NCBI GenBank assembly: GCA_013141055.1
Contig: JABFRS010000002.1
Location: 992,001 to 1,056,000 of the forward strand
Source of the DNA: Cyclobacteriaceae bacterium
Lineage (GTDB): Bacteria > Bacteroidota > Bacteroidia > Cytophagales > Cyclobacteriaceae
Length of the DNA stretch: 64,000 bases
Reading direction: 5' to 3'
This document shows, piece after piece, positions 15,695 to 23,959 of this stretch. The position numbers and the translations under genes are program-made. The notes beneath the pieces were generated by a model. It had not been told where the DNA came from, ran no database searches, and saw only the letters and a list, made by a program, of their open reading frames with translations. Position 1 is the stretch's first letter. Each line of letters opens with the position of its first letter.

Positions 15695-15718
15695 AAACCC
15701 TCTTTCGAGGGTTTTTTT
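15695..15718 (+). terminator. rho-independent terminator
   Basis: Arms AAACCCTC (15695-15702) and GAGGGTTT (15707-15714) with a TTTC loop and a run of T to 15718. It ends the small membrane protein unit and may also stop the convergent thioredoxin-like gene. Confidence 0.9.
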
Positions 15719-15738
15719 ATGAGATTGTATTCTGTTGT

Positions 15739-16314
15739 TTAGTGTCCTGATCCATTACCTGCAGGAGGTTGCTGGTAAGGAGACTTGTACATCGCTGGCC
15801 AGTCGGCCCACTTCACTGTCTTGTAATGATCTTCACCAATAAAGGTGATGATCTTATGAAAGTCTTCTGCCTTCTGATAGCCGGGAAGCGGCTGGATCAT
15901 TTTGAATTCTTCATCCAGGAACACAACTGTTGGATATGACAATTGATTGTTGAGCAATGCCATCGCCAGCTGGTGAGTGCCGCGATTTCCTTCACCTATA
16001 AATTTGAAAGTGGTTCCGTTGAAAACGATGTCAGCAGTTTGTTCAGCATTGAACTTCACCGGGTAGAACTCTTCGTTGAGGACTTTGGCAACCTGCGCTT
16101 CACTAAAGGTATTCTTGTCCATCACCTTGCACCAGCCACACCAGTCGGTGTATACATCGATAAAAATCTTGCGTTTTTCAGTCTTTGATTTCTCTACAGC
16201 CTGCTCAAAGGTCATCCATTTTACGGGACTGGAATGCGTTTCCTGTGCAAAACTGACGGAAGAAATAGCCGTCAGGGCTATGAGCAAGTACTTTCTCATT
16301 GTGTTCGATTTCAT
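15739..16314 (-). CDS. periplasmic thioredoxin-like protein
   Basis: A 191-residue protein with a signal peptide (about residues 1-24) and a thioredoxin fold whose redox-active motif is Cys59-Gly-Trp-Cys62 in DVYTDWCGWCKVMD. The cis-Pro is in LSYPTVVF. This matches the DUF255/thioredoxin_7 group related to the C-terminal domain of DsbD. It probably handles thiol-disulfide exchange in the periplasm. The C-terminus ends in a short Pro/Gly/Gln tail. Confidence 0.9.
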   Translation of the reverse strand: MKSNTMRKYLLIALTAISSVSFAQETHSSPVKWMTFEQAVEKSKTEKRKIFIDVYTDWCGWCKVMDKNTFSEAQVAKVLNEEFYPVKFNAEQTADIVFNGTTFKFIGEGNRGTHQLAMALLNNQLSYPTVVFLDEEFKMIQPLPGYQKAEDFHKIITFIGEDHYKTVKWADWPAMYKSPYQQPPAGNGSGH

Positions 16315-16385
16315 GGACTGTTAACAAATATAATCAGAAAAGCGTTTCACCGGAAGGTTTATAAGTCTCGGGAAGTGGGGGTAAC

Positions 16386-16955
16386 CTACCGGTAAGCGTA
16401 ATAGTGCATTACCGTTTCGATGGCCTTTAGGATGGCCTGATTGATGGGATAAAAGTCTTTTGTGAGCAGATAGTCGATGCTGTGGAGCTGCATGTAGTAT
16501 TCACTCATGACAGGAACCTCCCCTCCGTCTTCGATGATCTTTTCAGCCTCGTTGTAGGCAACGGCCTGTTCGGTCTTGATGATGGAGCACGTTACCAGTT
16601 CATGCATTCCATACTTATTGGTACGGGCCGAATAGCCGAACAGTCTGCAGATCATTCCGCGATAGACATACTCGGAACAAAGACCAGTGCCACCCTGTGT
16701 AGGATTTAAGATCAGGCAGATGGGTGCATCATTGGATTTAAGTTTTTCATACCACTCTTCTGAAGTTCCCTGCTGATGCAGATAAAATGCAAAGGGAAGA
16801 AATTCGAGAATGGTCGCTTCTATATCAGGTTTGAAGCAACACTTACCACAACCGAACTTGCAATGAAGACTTGACCCTGACTGGAATTTAGAGATCGCAG
16901 CATCGAGGTCTTTGAATACATTTTCGACTGCCTGAACTTTTTCGGGTAATTCCAC
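16386..16955 (-). CDS. YkgJ-type CxxxCC cysteine-cluster protein
   Basis: A 189-residue protein with clustered cysteines near residues 31-42 (CKFGCGKCCF) and further Cys in APICLILNPTQGGTGLC and GMICRLFGY, the usual pattern of the Fe-S/zinc-chelating CxxxCC family. The family is thought to bind a metal; its role is not defined. It lies 76 bases downstream of the SRPBCC gene on the same strand. Confidence 0.8.
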   Translation of the reverse strand: MELPEKVQAVENVFKDLDAAISKFQSGSSLHCKFGCGKCCFKPDIEATILEFLPFAFYLHQQGTSEEWYEKLKSNDAPICLILNPTQGGTGLCSEYVYRGMICRLFGYSARTNKYGMHELVTCSIIKTEQAVAYNEAEKIIEDGGEVPVMSEYYMQLHSIDYLLTKDFYPINQAILKAIETVMHYYAYR

Positions 16956-17031
16956 AATGCAAAGAAAGAGATTAAAGAGGAAAGATTAAAGGAACCTTGT
17001 TCAGCGTCCCTTTAATCCCTGATCACAATCC

Positions 17032-17463
17032 TTAATCTTTCTTTTCGAGCATCTCTTTAACAGCACCGAGCAGCATTCCCCAGTTCGACTCAGACTGAGC
17101 TTTGGCTTCTTCTGTTTTCAATCCTGTCTGAGTGACAGCAAATACCGTTTTACCGTTTTTGAATTCCATCTCATAAGTGATGTCAGCATAATTCTCAGGG
17201 GTGTCTTCTGTTCCGGAGAGGTTGCTCCAGTAGTTATACTTGAGAAGCTTCTCTTTCTCTATGGCGAGAATGATGCCTTTATCTTCATACGGCTTCCCAT
17301 CCCATTCTCCACTGAAGACAATCGGCTCTCCTACTTTCCAGGTGGATTTTGTGTCGGTGCCGAACATATACTTTTTGATCTGCACGGGATTGGTGACAGC
17401 ATCCCATACTTCAGAAACTGGAGCGTTGATGGTAACAGATGTGTTGATACTGAAATTTGACAT
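17032..17463 (-). CDS. SRPBCC (AHSA1-like) family protein
   Basis: A 143-residue protein with the START/Bet v1-like fold: SINTSVTINAPVSEVWDAVT at the N-terminus, VFSGEWDGKPYEDKGII in the middle and an amphipathic C-terminal helix (NWGMLLGAVKEMLEKK). Such proteins have a hydrophobic ligand cavity. No catalytic residues can be named. It is part of a minus-strand run with PfpI and GyrI-like genes that are often grouped near WYL regulators. Confidence 0.88.
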   Translation of the reverse strand: MSNFSINTSVTINAPVSEVWDAVTNPVQIKKYMFGTDTKSTWKVGEPIVFSGEWDGKPYEDKGIILAIEKEKLLKYNYWSNLSGTEDTPENYADITYEMEFKNGKTVFAVTQTGLKTEEAKAQSESNWGMLLGAVKEMLEKKD

Positions 17464-17502
17464 ATGGATGATTTATTTAATGTGAGATTTAGTGTGAGAG
17501 AG

Positions 17503-18096
17503 TTATTGAACAACCGCTTTTTCGAAATACTGAAACCATTCTTTGACCGATTCTTCGTTGTTGATTCCCAGGACACCGAAGATATCTTTAGCGAACTCAA
17601 CAGGCGCAGTGCCGTTGGCGGTGATGAGGTTTCCATTTCTGACAGAAAGTTTTTCGAGATAGAAGTCGTGACCACGATAAGATGAAGACATCGCATGAAG
17701 ATATCCCAGGTCGTTGCTGGTATGTGCACGATCGTTCAGCCAATGGTGGTCGGCCAGGAAAACTGTTGCCCCACAAATAGCAGCAACCGGAATTCCGTTC
17801 TCAAGACAGTGCCTTACCAACGGTTCAATTTCCTTATTGGATCCTTTTTCCCAGGCAGTGCCACCCGGAAGTATAACGATGCCGGTGTTAAATGAGTTTA
17901 TATCTTTTAAGTCTACTTCAGGAATGAAATCATAATCAGGAAGGACAGACATTCCACCCAGAGACTTCACCATTGTTTTCTGAATGGCAATTGTTTTTAC
18001 TTCATAGCGATCGCTCAGGGATATCCCAACGGTGGCGTACGATGCTTCCCAATCGGAGAAGCCGGGGAAGATGAAGAGGTAGCAGGTCTTTTTCAT
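17503..18096 (-). CDS. DJ-1/PfpI family glutamine amidotransferase-like protein
   Basis: A 197-residue DJ-1/PfpI fold protein. The nucleophile elbow is AAICGATVFLAD with Cys108, and an acidic residue is present near Glu17 (DWEASY). The preceding LPGGTAWEKG loop is typical. Members act as deglycases, proteases, chaperones or isonitrile hydratases, and this one cannot be placed more precisely. It lies between SRPBCC and GyrI-like genes. Confidence 0.88.
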   Translation of the reverse strand: MKKTCYLFIFPGFSDWEASYATVGISLSDRYEVKTIAIQKTMVKSLGGMSVLPDYDFIPEVDLKDINSFNTGIVILPGGTAWEKGSNKEIEPLVRHCLENGIPVAAICGATVFLADHHWLNDRAHTSNDLGYLHAMSSSYRGHDFYLEKLSVRNGNLITANGTAPVEFAKDIFGVLGINNEESVKEWFQYFEKAVVQ

Positions 18097-18175
18097 AGTT
18101 CAGAGTTCAGGTGTTCGCATGAATGACAGTTCAGCATTTGATTTTGTGACATGTCGTTAAGTATTTATTCTTTGT

Positions 18176-18625
18176 TTACAGAATTCCGAATTGTACTTCT
18201 GTTGTGTTTGCCTCAGGATGGGTGAAGTCGACGTTGATATACAATTCGCGATGAACACCGGAAGGCTGCAGTTTATTCTCACCCAGAAAAGCGAAGATCT
18301 TTCCATAGGTATCGGGAAGCTTATCCCAGCTGCCTTCATGGATCACTGCCACGCATTTGAAAGAATCCGTTCTCTTGAAATGAAACAGGCCATCATATTC
18401 TTTTGGAATCCCGGCAACAGGAACACAAACCTCCAGCGTGAACGGTTTCTCCATATCGGTCAAACCGGTATAATGCCAGTGCACGGGTCCGGTGATCGGA
18501 ATGAAACGAAGTACTGCCTCACGGAATATTTCCTGAGAGACAGGCAGGAACTTGGCAAGCTCACTAACCCTTGTTTCGGTACGGAAGAACAGGAAATTGA
18601 CGGGTTTGATGTCTTTGATCTGCAT
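18176..18625 (-). CDS. GyrI-like small-molecule-binding protein
   Basis: A 149-residue stand-alone GyrI/AraC effector-binding domain: two repeats of a strand-helix-strand unit, with VHWHYTGLTDMEKPFTLEV and CVAVIHEGSWDKLPDTYGKI as the recognisable parts. Such domains bind drugs or small hydrophobic ligands, or inhibit gyrase. It has no DNA-binding domain. The gene belongs to the same minus-strand run as the WYL regulator at 20021-20986, which could control it. Confidence 0.85.
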   Translation of the reverse strand: MQIKDIKPVNFLFFRTETRVSELAKFLPVSQEIFREAVLRFIPITGPVHWHYTGLTDMEKPFTLEVCVPVAGIPKEYDGLFHFKRTDSFKCVAVIHEGSWDKLPDTYGKIFAFLGENKLQPSGVHRELYINVDFTHPEANTTEVQFGIL

Positions 18626-18722
18626 AAATTTTAAAGTTTATGCTAATCAACGAACAGTGGGTGACAGCCCTATGTCAGTAGAAAACCGTGGATGAAAAAT
18701 ATTTCACAAAAAGAATGCCTTA

Positions 18723-20008
18723 TCAGACCGCCAGAGCAGCCAGCGCCTCCACAACCTTGTCGACGTCAGCAAGGGTGTTATAAATGTGCGGTGACATACG
18801 GATTCCACCGGCAGGAGCAGCAGCAATGCCATAGGTGTCGTAAAGCTTTTGATTGATGTCAGCGGGAGTTTTTCCCGGCAGACCAACAATGGTAATTCCG
18901 GCAGAGGCCCCTTCCCAAAGTGGCGAAGCAAAGGTGGCCTGGGGAATGCGGGATTGAATGCGTTCCTTAAGATAACCATTGACCTTCCTTACTCTTGCCT
19001 CAATGACTTTCCTGCCGATGGTAAGATGCATGTCGATCGTTTCGGGAATAGCAAAGGCCGAAGTCTCATTGCGCTGACCCAGCACACAGAGTTTCTCATC
19101 TACTGTTGTGGTGGTGTCCTTCCAGCCTGCACTGAGAACATTTGGCCAGAGTCGCGCGATGTTTTCCTTTTTCACAAAGAAAATTCCATTTTCAAGCGGG
19201 CCCATGAGCCATTTGTGAGTGCTTGCGGTGTAGAAATCACAGCCGATCTCGGTGAGATTCAAATCCATCATTCCCAATGATTGCGCACCATCGATAACAG
19301 ACAATATATTCTTAGCTTTTGCCAGTTGACAAATCTCTTTTGCCGGCAATGCTATTCCACTGACATTGGATATGTGCGAGAAAGCAATGACTCTTGTTTT
19401 TGCTGTGACGCTTTCGCGAATGGAGTTATCAACTCATCCACAGATTTTGGTTGCACCGGAATGGATATCTTCTTTATCACCAATCCAAAACGTCTGGCCT
19501 GTTGTTCCCATGCCATTCCGTTGGAGGCGTGGTTCTGATCCCAGATGATGATCTCATCCCCTGACTTAAGATCGAGACCCTGAACGATGATCGTGTTAGC
19601 TTCTGAAGCATTGCGCACAATTCCCACTTCCTCTTTTGACACCCCCAGGAATTGCGACATCTTCTCCAATGACTTTGCACGCTTTGCAGCGAACTGACTT
19701 CTGTATTGAAAGGAGACATCTTTCTCCAGGCCTTTCATAGCGGTATCTACAATATCATTGATATAATAAGGGCTTGGACAAAGATTCGCCGCATTGAACA
19801 TGATGAGGTTCGACGGAACCATAAATTGCTTCTTGATCATTTCCCAGTAACGTTCATCAGAAGGATCTTCTGGTGATGATAGTGATTCCGCGGAAGCGAA
19901 GGAAAGATCATTCGCGAAAGCAGGAAGCGCAAGGGTTGCCATTGACCCGGTCAGCAGTTGTGTGAGAAATTTTCTTCTTTGATTGAGATTCGAAGACTGC
20001 TGATCCAT
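18723..20008 (-). pseudogene. frameshifted class V aminotransferase (isopenicillin N epimerase-like)
   Basis: Two adjacent frames together make one PLP-dependent class V enzyme. The upstream part (19352-20008) starts with a Tat-like leader containing QRRKFLTQLL. The downstream part (ending 18723) holds the PLP-lysine region STHKWLMGPLENG. Reading across, the family segment SIRESVTAKTRVIAFSHISN is restored if one base is added in TGGAGT near 19421-19426. The upstream frame instead ends after SLLSRTYPMSVE. The downstream frame has only a TTG (19349) as a late start. Either a real recent one-base deletion or an assembly error would explain this. Residues either side are otherwise intact, so decay is recent if real. 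Confidence 0.85.
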
Positions 20009-20020
20009 GGTACTCTTAGT

Positions 20021-20986
20021 TTATTTATAATGACTTACACCGGAAGAAACATAATGCTCCTGTAGTTCTTCCACATATTCGATAATGATCTCTTTCAATT
20101 TTTCCGGATGCTCCACTTCAACATTGCTGCCATAGGACATCAGCCAGCGTGCCAGCAGATCAAAACGGTCCACCAGAAATGTTAATCGCAGGCTGCTTCC
20201 AAGATCTTCTTCAGAAATACAACCATAGACATATCTTCTCTGGCTGAGAACAGACTTATTGATTACCACTACTGCTTTTTCAAGTCCCTTGTAAGATTCC
20301 ATCAATGAATGCAGATACTCCTGAAGGCTGACGAGATTGCGTCCGTCAAATTTCTTGTCGCAATTATTCAGTGACCTGATGCGGTCTGCTCTGAAATCGC
20401 GATAGCCACCACGAAGACGGCACCATCCTATCAGATGCCAGTGATCACTATAATACTGTATGCCGATGGGTTCGATCTCTCTTGTGGTGAGCTCCTCCTG
20501 GTTCGATTGATATTCTATTGCCAGCACCTCCTTCTGAACCAGTGCCCGTTGAATATTGGTAAGGAAGTTATTGGGGAATTCGGCGGTGTCTGGAGTTTGC
20601 GCCCGTGCCACCATCACTGATGACTGAAGCACTTCGAGATGATCTTTATCCACATCATTCATGACCGATTTGATCTTGAACAATGCTGATTCATATGCCG
20701 CGCGGATAGAGCGATCAGACATCTTTTCCACCAGCTTGTTGGCGAGCAGCATGGCGCTGGCTTCTTCCTGACTGAACATCACTGGGGGAAGATGATAGCC
20801 ATCTACAATAAAATAACCGGTGCCGGCTTCAGAGCCGATGGGTACACCAGCTTCCATCAATGACTTCACATCGCGGTAGACAGTGCGGAGGCTTATTTCA
20901 AACCTGTCCGCAATCTCCTCTGCCTTCACAATCTTTTTTGATTGAAGCTGAACAAGAATTGCAGTAAGGCGATCAAGTCTGTTCAT
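20021..20986 (-). CDS. YafY-type transcriptional regulator (HTH-WYL)
   Basis: A 321-residue regulator with an N-terminal HTH_11 winged helix (about 1-60, IADRFEISLRTVYRDVKSL shifted to AEEIADRFEISL), a WYL ligand-sensing domain (about 135-215, including HWHLIGWCRLRGGYRDFRAD) and a C-terminal extension (about 235-310). WYL proteins respond to nucleic acid or small ligands. It heads the minus-strand run of aminotransferase, GyrI-like, PfpI and SRPBCC genes and is 12 bases from the first, so it may regulate them. Confidence 0.92.
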   Translation of the reverse strand: MNRLDRLTAILVQLQSKKIVKAEEIADRFEISLRTVYRDVKSLMEAGVPIGSEAGTGYFIVDGYHLPPVMFSQEEASAMLLANKLVEKMSDRSIRAAYESALFKIKSVMNDVDKDHLEVLQSSVMVARAQTPDTAEFPNNFLTNIQRALVQKEVLAIEYQSNQEELTTREIEPIGIQYYSDHWHLIGWCRLRGGYRDFRADRIRSLNNCDKKFDGRNLVSLQEYLHSLMESYKGLEKAVVVINKSVLSQRRYVYGCISEEDLGSSLRLTFLVDRFDLLARWLMSYGSNVEVEHPEKLKEIIIEYVEELQEHYVSSGVSHYK

Positions 20987-21043
20987 CTGTGAGTGGAAAA
21001 TGCTGGTTGCTCACGCTAAACATAAGCAACCAGCTATTTATTC

Positions 21044-22729
21044 TTACCAGTAAATCGTATACAATGCTGCAATCAGTCCGATGATCAGCAATGCTATTGC
21101 AGTGAATGCCGGTGATGGCTTGAACATGCTGGCGTCAATTTCCAGTCCGTTGGTCTTAACCCCTCTCCTGTTCTCGATGTTGGTGATGATGCTCATACCG
21201 AGGATACACAGCGCGAAGACAAATCCCATGCGATCCAGGAATGGGATCTCATAGATACCGTCTGCGTTTGGAACTGCGAAGCCTATCGGTGCAAGGAATG
21301 ACAGGTCAACAAACTGAGGCATTACTTTGAATATCAGAGAGAATAAGAATCCTCCGATGGTAGCAAACAATGCGGCGTTGGACGTAGTGCGTTTCCAGAA
21401 GAAGCCGAGGATGAACATGGCGAAGATACCCGGTGATACGAAGCCGGTATATTCCTGGATATACTGGAATCCCTGTTTTCCTTCACCCATTAATTTCTCA
21501 CCGATCAATAATGAAAGGATCACGGCAAGGAACATCGATACGATGACGGCGATACGACCGAGGCTTACAAGCTTTGATTCAGAAGCCTCAGGGTTGATTG
21601 CTTTTTTATAGATGTCGAGCGTGAAGATAGTGGCAATACTATTCGCTTTACCTGCCAGTGACGCAACGATGGCCGCGGTCAATGCAGCGAAAGCGAGACC
21701 TTTCATTCCGTTCGGAAGAAGATTCAATAGTGATGGATATGCCTTGTTCACATCAATAATACCTTTTGAATCCAGCATCTCGGTAGCGAAGTATCCTTTT
21801 GAGTGAAGCATGTACGCTGCGATACCTGGTAACACGACGATGATCGGCATGAGCAATTTCAAGCCAGCGGCAAAGAGAAGTCCACTGCGTGCCGTTTTAA
21901 GATCTGCACCGAGGGCACGTTGTGTTATGTACTGATTACATCCCCAGTAATTTAGATTCGTGATCCACATACCACCGATTAAGACGGTGAGGCCGGGCAG
22001 ATCCATATAGTTGGAATTGTCCCGTTTGAAGATCATGTGAAAGTGGTCGTTGGCTTCTGTTGTAAGAATGCTGAAGCCATTGAGAATTCCTTCCTGGCCT
22101 GCCTGTTGGGAGACGAGGTTCAATGCGATATAGGTTGCTACCAGTCCGCCGAGCACCAGGAAGAATACCTGGATAACATCGGTATAGCCGATCACTTTCA
22201 TACCTCCCAGCGTAATGACAATCGAGAAGACTGCCAGGAGCATAATACATAAGTAGATATCAAAGCCTGTGATGCCGCTGATTGCAAGGGCACCCAGGTA
22301 TAAAATGGACATAAGGTTTACAACGATGTACAGCATAAGCCAGAACACCGCCATGATCATAGCAACCGTTCCATTGTACCGCTGATGTAGGAATTGCGGC
22401 ATGGTGTAGATCTTGTTCTTGAGATAAACCGGGATGAAGAATACAGCGACGATGATAAGCGTAACGGCCGCCATCCATTCATAGGTAGAGATCGCAAGAC
22501 CCATTTTAAATCCTGAGCCAGACATACCGATCATTTGCTCGGCAGAGATATTGGATGCGATCAGAGAGGCACCGATTGCCCACCATGTCAGGGAACCTTC
22601 GGCAAGGAAGAAATCCTTTGAGTCGGCCAACGCTTTCTTTTTCCGGTTGTAGATCCAGTAGCCGTAGGATGTAACAATCACAAAATAGATAAGGAAGACA
22701 ATGTAATCGAATGTAGCTAGTTGTTGCAT
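21044..22729 (-). CDS. sodium/solute symporter (SSS family, probable sodium/galactose)
   Basis: A 561-residue membrane protein with about 14 transmembrane segments of the SSS/SGLT family. Typical features are the NISAEQMIGMSGSGFKMGLA segment near residue 60, GLTVLIGGMWITNLNYWGCNQYITQRAL, and LAFAALTAAIVASLAGKANS. These resemble the SGLT branch of sugar carriers. The next gene downstream is galactokinase on its upstream side (22774-23946), 44 bases away, so galactose or a related sugar is the likely substrate; that is inference from context. Confidence 0.92.
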   Translation of the reverse strand: MQQLATFDYIVFLIYFVIVTSYGYWIYNRKKKALADSKDFFLAEGSLTWWAIGASLIASNISAEQMIGMSGSGFKMGLAISTYEWMAAVTLIIVAVFFIPVYLKNKIYTMPQFLHQRYNGTVAMIMAVFWLMLYIVVNLMSILYLGALAISGITGFDIYLCIMLLAVFSIVITLGGMKVIGYTDVIQVFFLVLGGLVATYIALNLVSQQAGQEGILNGFSILTTEANDHFHMIFKRDNSNYMDLPGLTVLIGGMWITNLNYWGCNQYITQRALGADLKTARSGLLFAAGLKLLMPIIVVLPGIAAYMLHSKGYFATEMLDSKGIIDVNKAYPSLLNLLPNGMKGLAFAALTAAIVASLAGKANSIATIFTLDIYKKAINPEASESKLVSLGRIAVIVSMFLAVILSLLIGEKLMGEGKQGFQYIQEYTGFVSPGIFAMFILGFFWKRTTSNAALFATIGGFLFSLIFKVMPQFVDLSFLAPIGFAVPNADGIYEIPFLDRMGFVFALCILGMSIITNIENRRGVKTNGLEIDASMFKPSPAFTAIALLIIGLIAALYTIYW

Positions 22730-22773
22730 AGGTTTTTTAGCTGAGCGCCGTAAGCATGAAGCTTAAAGTAGGG

Positions 22774-23946
22774 TTAGTCATTGTTGAGTTTATGTACTCC
22801 TTCCGAAAGGCGAACGGAGTAGAATTCAGGTTCATGATTAAAAGTAGTAAAATATTTTTTGCGAACCGTTTCTTTAAAAGATTCCTGCGCCTCGTTTCTG
22901 ATAAGATTGATGGTACAACCTCCAAAACCGCCGCCCATCATGCGGGAACCTATGACATCAGCTTTGTTTTGCTCTCCCAGCATAACAAGAAAGTCGAGTT
23001 CCTGGCAACTCACATTGTATGATTTGCTCAAACCCCAGTGAGCTTTGTACATGAGATCACCCAGTCCGCTAAAATCTTTTTGCTTCACCAGCTCCCCTCC
23101 TTTTCTGGCGCGTTCAATTTCTTCCACGATGAAAAGACATTTAGTAAAAATGTCTTCACCCAGTTTTTCCTGATGTTCAAGCAACATCGCGCGAGTGACA
23201 TCACGCAGGGAGTGAACTTCTTTGTACTTTTTTTGAACTGCCCACACTCCTGCTTCACAAGCTTCTCTTCTGTCATTGTATGCTGAAGAGCTTAGCGTAT
23301 GCTTAACTTTAGTATCGATCAGTAGAAGTGAGTGATCCGGGAAATAGAAATTTAATGTTTCGTGGGTGAGACTTCTGCAATCCAGCAGCAAGGCACACTT
23401 ATCTTCACCGAAGAGGCATGCATACTGATCCATGATGCCGCAATTCACTCCTGCAAATTCATGTTCCGCATACTGAGCCATCTGTGCGATGGTCAGCTTA
23501 TCCAGTCCGAGGTGATAGAGATCATTCAGTGCAGCTCCAAATCCACAACACAATGCAGCAGACGATGACATACCGGCGCCGGCAGGAATATCTCCACCGA
23601 ATACACAGTCCACGCCGCCGGTGAGAAGACCTTTGCGTTGAAACGCATCCAGCATTCCCATGATATAATTGAGCCAGGTTTCACCCGGATTCAGATCATG
23701 AATGGAGAATGAGACGCCTTCCTTAAAATCGTCGGCATAAATATTACACTTCTCATTGCCGCTGGAGGTGATGGCAAATACAAAAGCTTTGTCGATAGCG
23801 GCAGGCATAACAAACCCGTCATTGTAGTCGACATGTTCACCGATGATGTTGATCCTGGCAGGCGCTACGAAAAGTGAAGGCTTTTTATGAAAGCGAGCAA
23901 CAAAGTCTTTCTCAATTTTTGATTTCAGTGCTGCGTTCATATTCAT
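22774..23946 (-). CDS. galK: galactokinase
   Basis: A 390-residue GHMP kinase that makes galactose-1-phosphate from galactose and ATP, the first step of the Leloir pathway. The galactokinase signature ARINIIGEHVDYNDG lies near residue 30, the ATP-loop PAGAGMSSSAALCCGFG near 120, and the C-terminal GSRMMGGGFGGCTINLI motif near 340. It precedes the SSS symporter gene in one transcription unit, while no galT or galM is in the window. Confidence 0.96.
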   Translation of the reverse strand: MNMNAALKSKIEKDFVARFHKKPSLFVAPARINIIGEHVDYNDGFVMPAAIDKAFVFAITSSGNEKCNIYADDFKEGVSFSIHDLNPGETWLNYIMGMLDAFQRKGLLTGGVDCVFGGDIPAGAGMSSSAALCCGFGAALNDLYHLGLDKLTIAQMAQYAEHEFAGVNCGIMDQYACLFGEDKCALLLDCRSLTHETLNFYFPDHSLLLIDTKVKHTLSSSAYNDRREACEAGVWAVQKKYKEVHSLRDVTRAMLLEHQEKLGEDIFTKCLFIVEEIERARKGGELVKQKDFSGLGDLMYKAHWGLSKSYNVSCQELDFLVMLGEQNKADVIGSRMMGGGFGGCTINLIRNEAQESFKETVRKKYFTTFNHEPEFYSVRLSEGVHKLNND

Positions 23947-23959
23947 TCAATTCCTGAAT

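Noticed and set aside
18723-19349. Separate 208-residue aminotransferase gene starting at TTG 19349
   Set aside because: The frame continues upstream in family sequence and the other half is in the next frame; it is one frameshifted gene.
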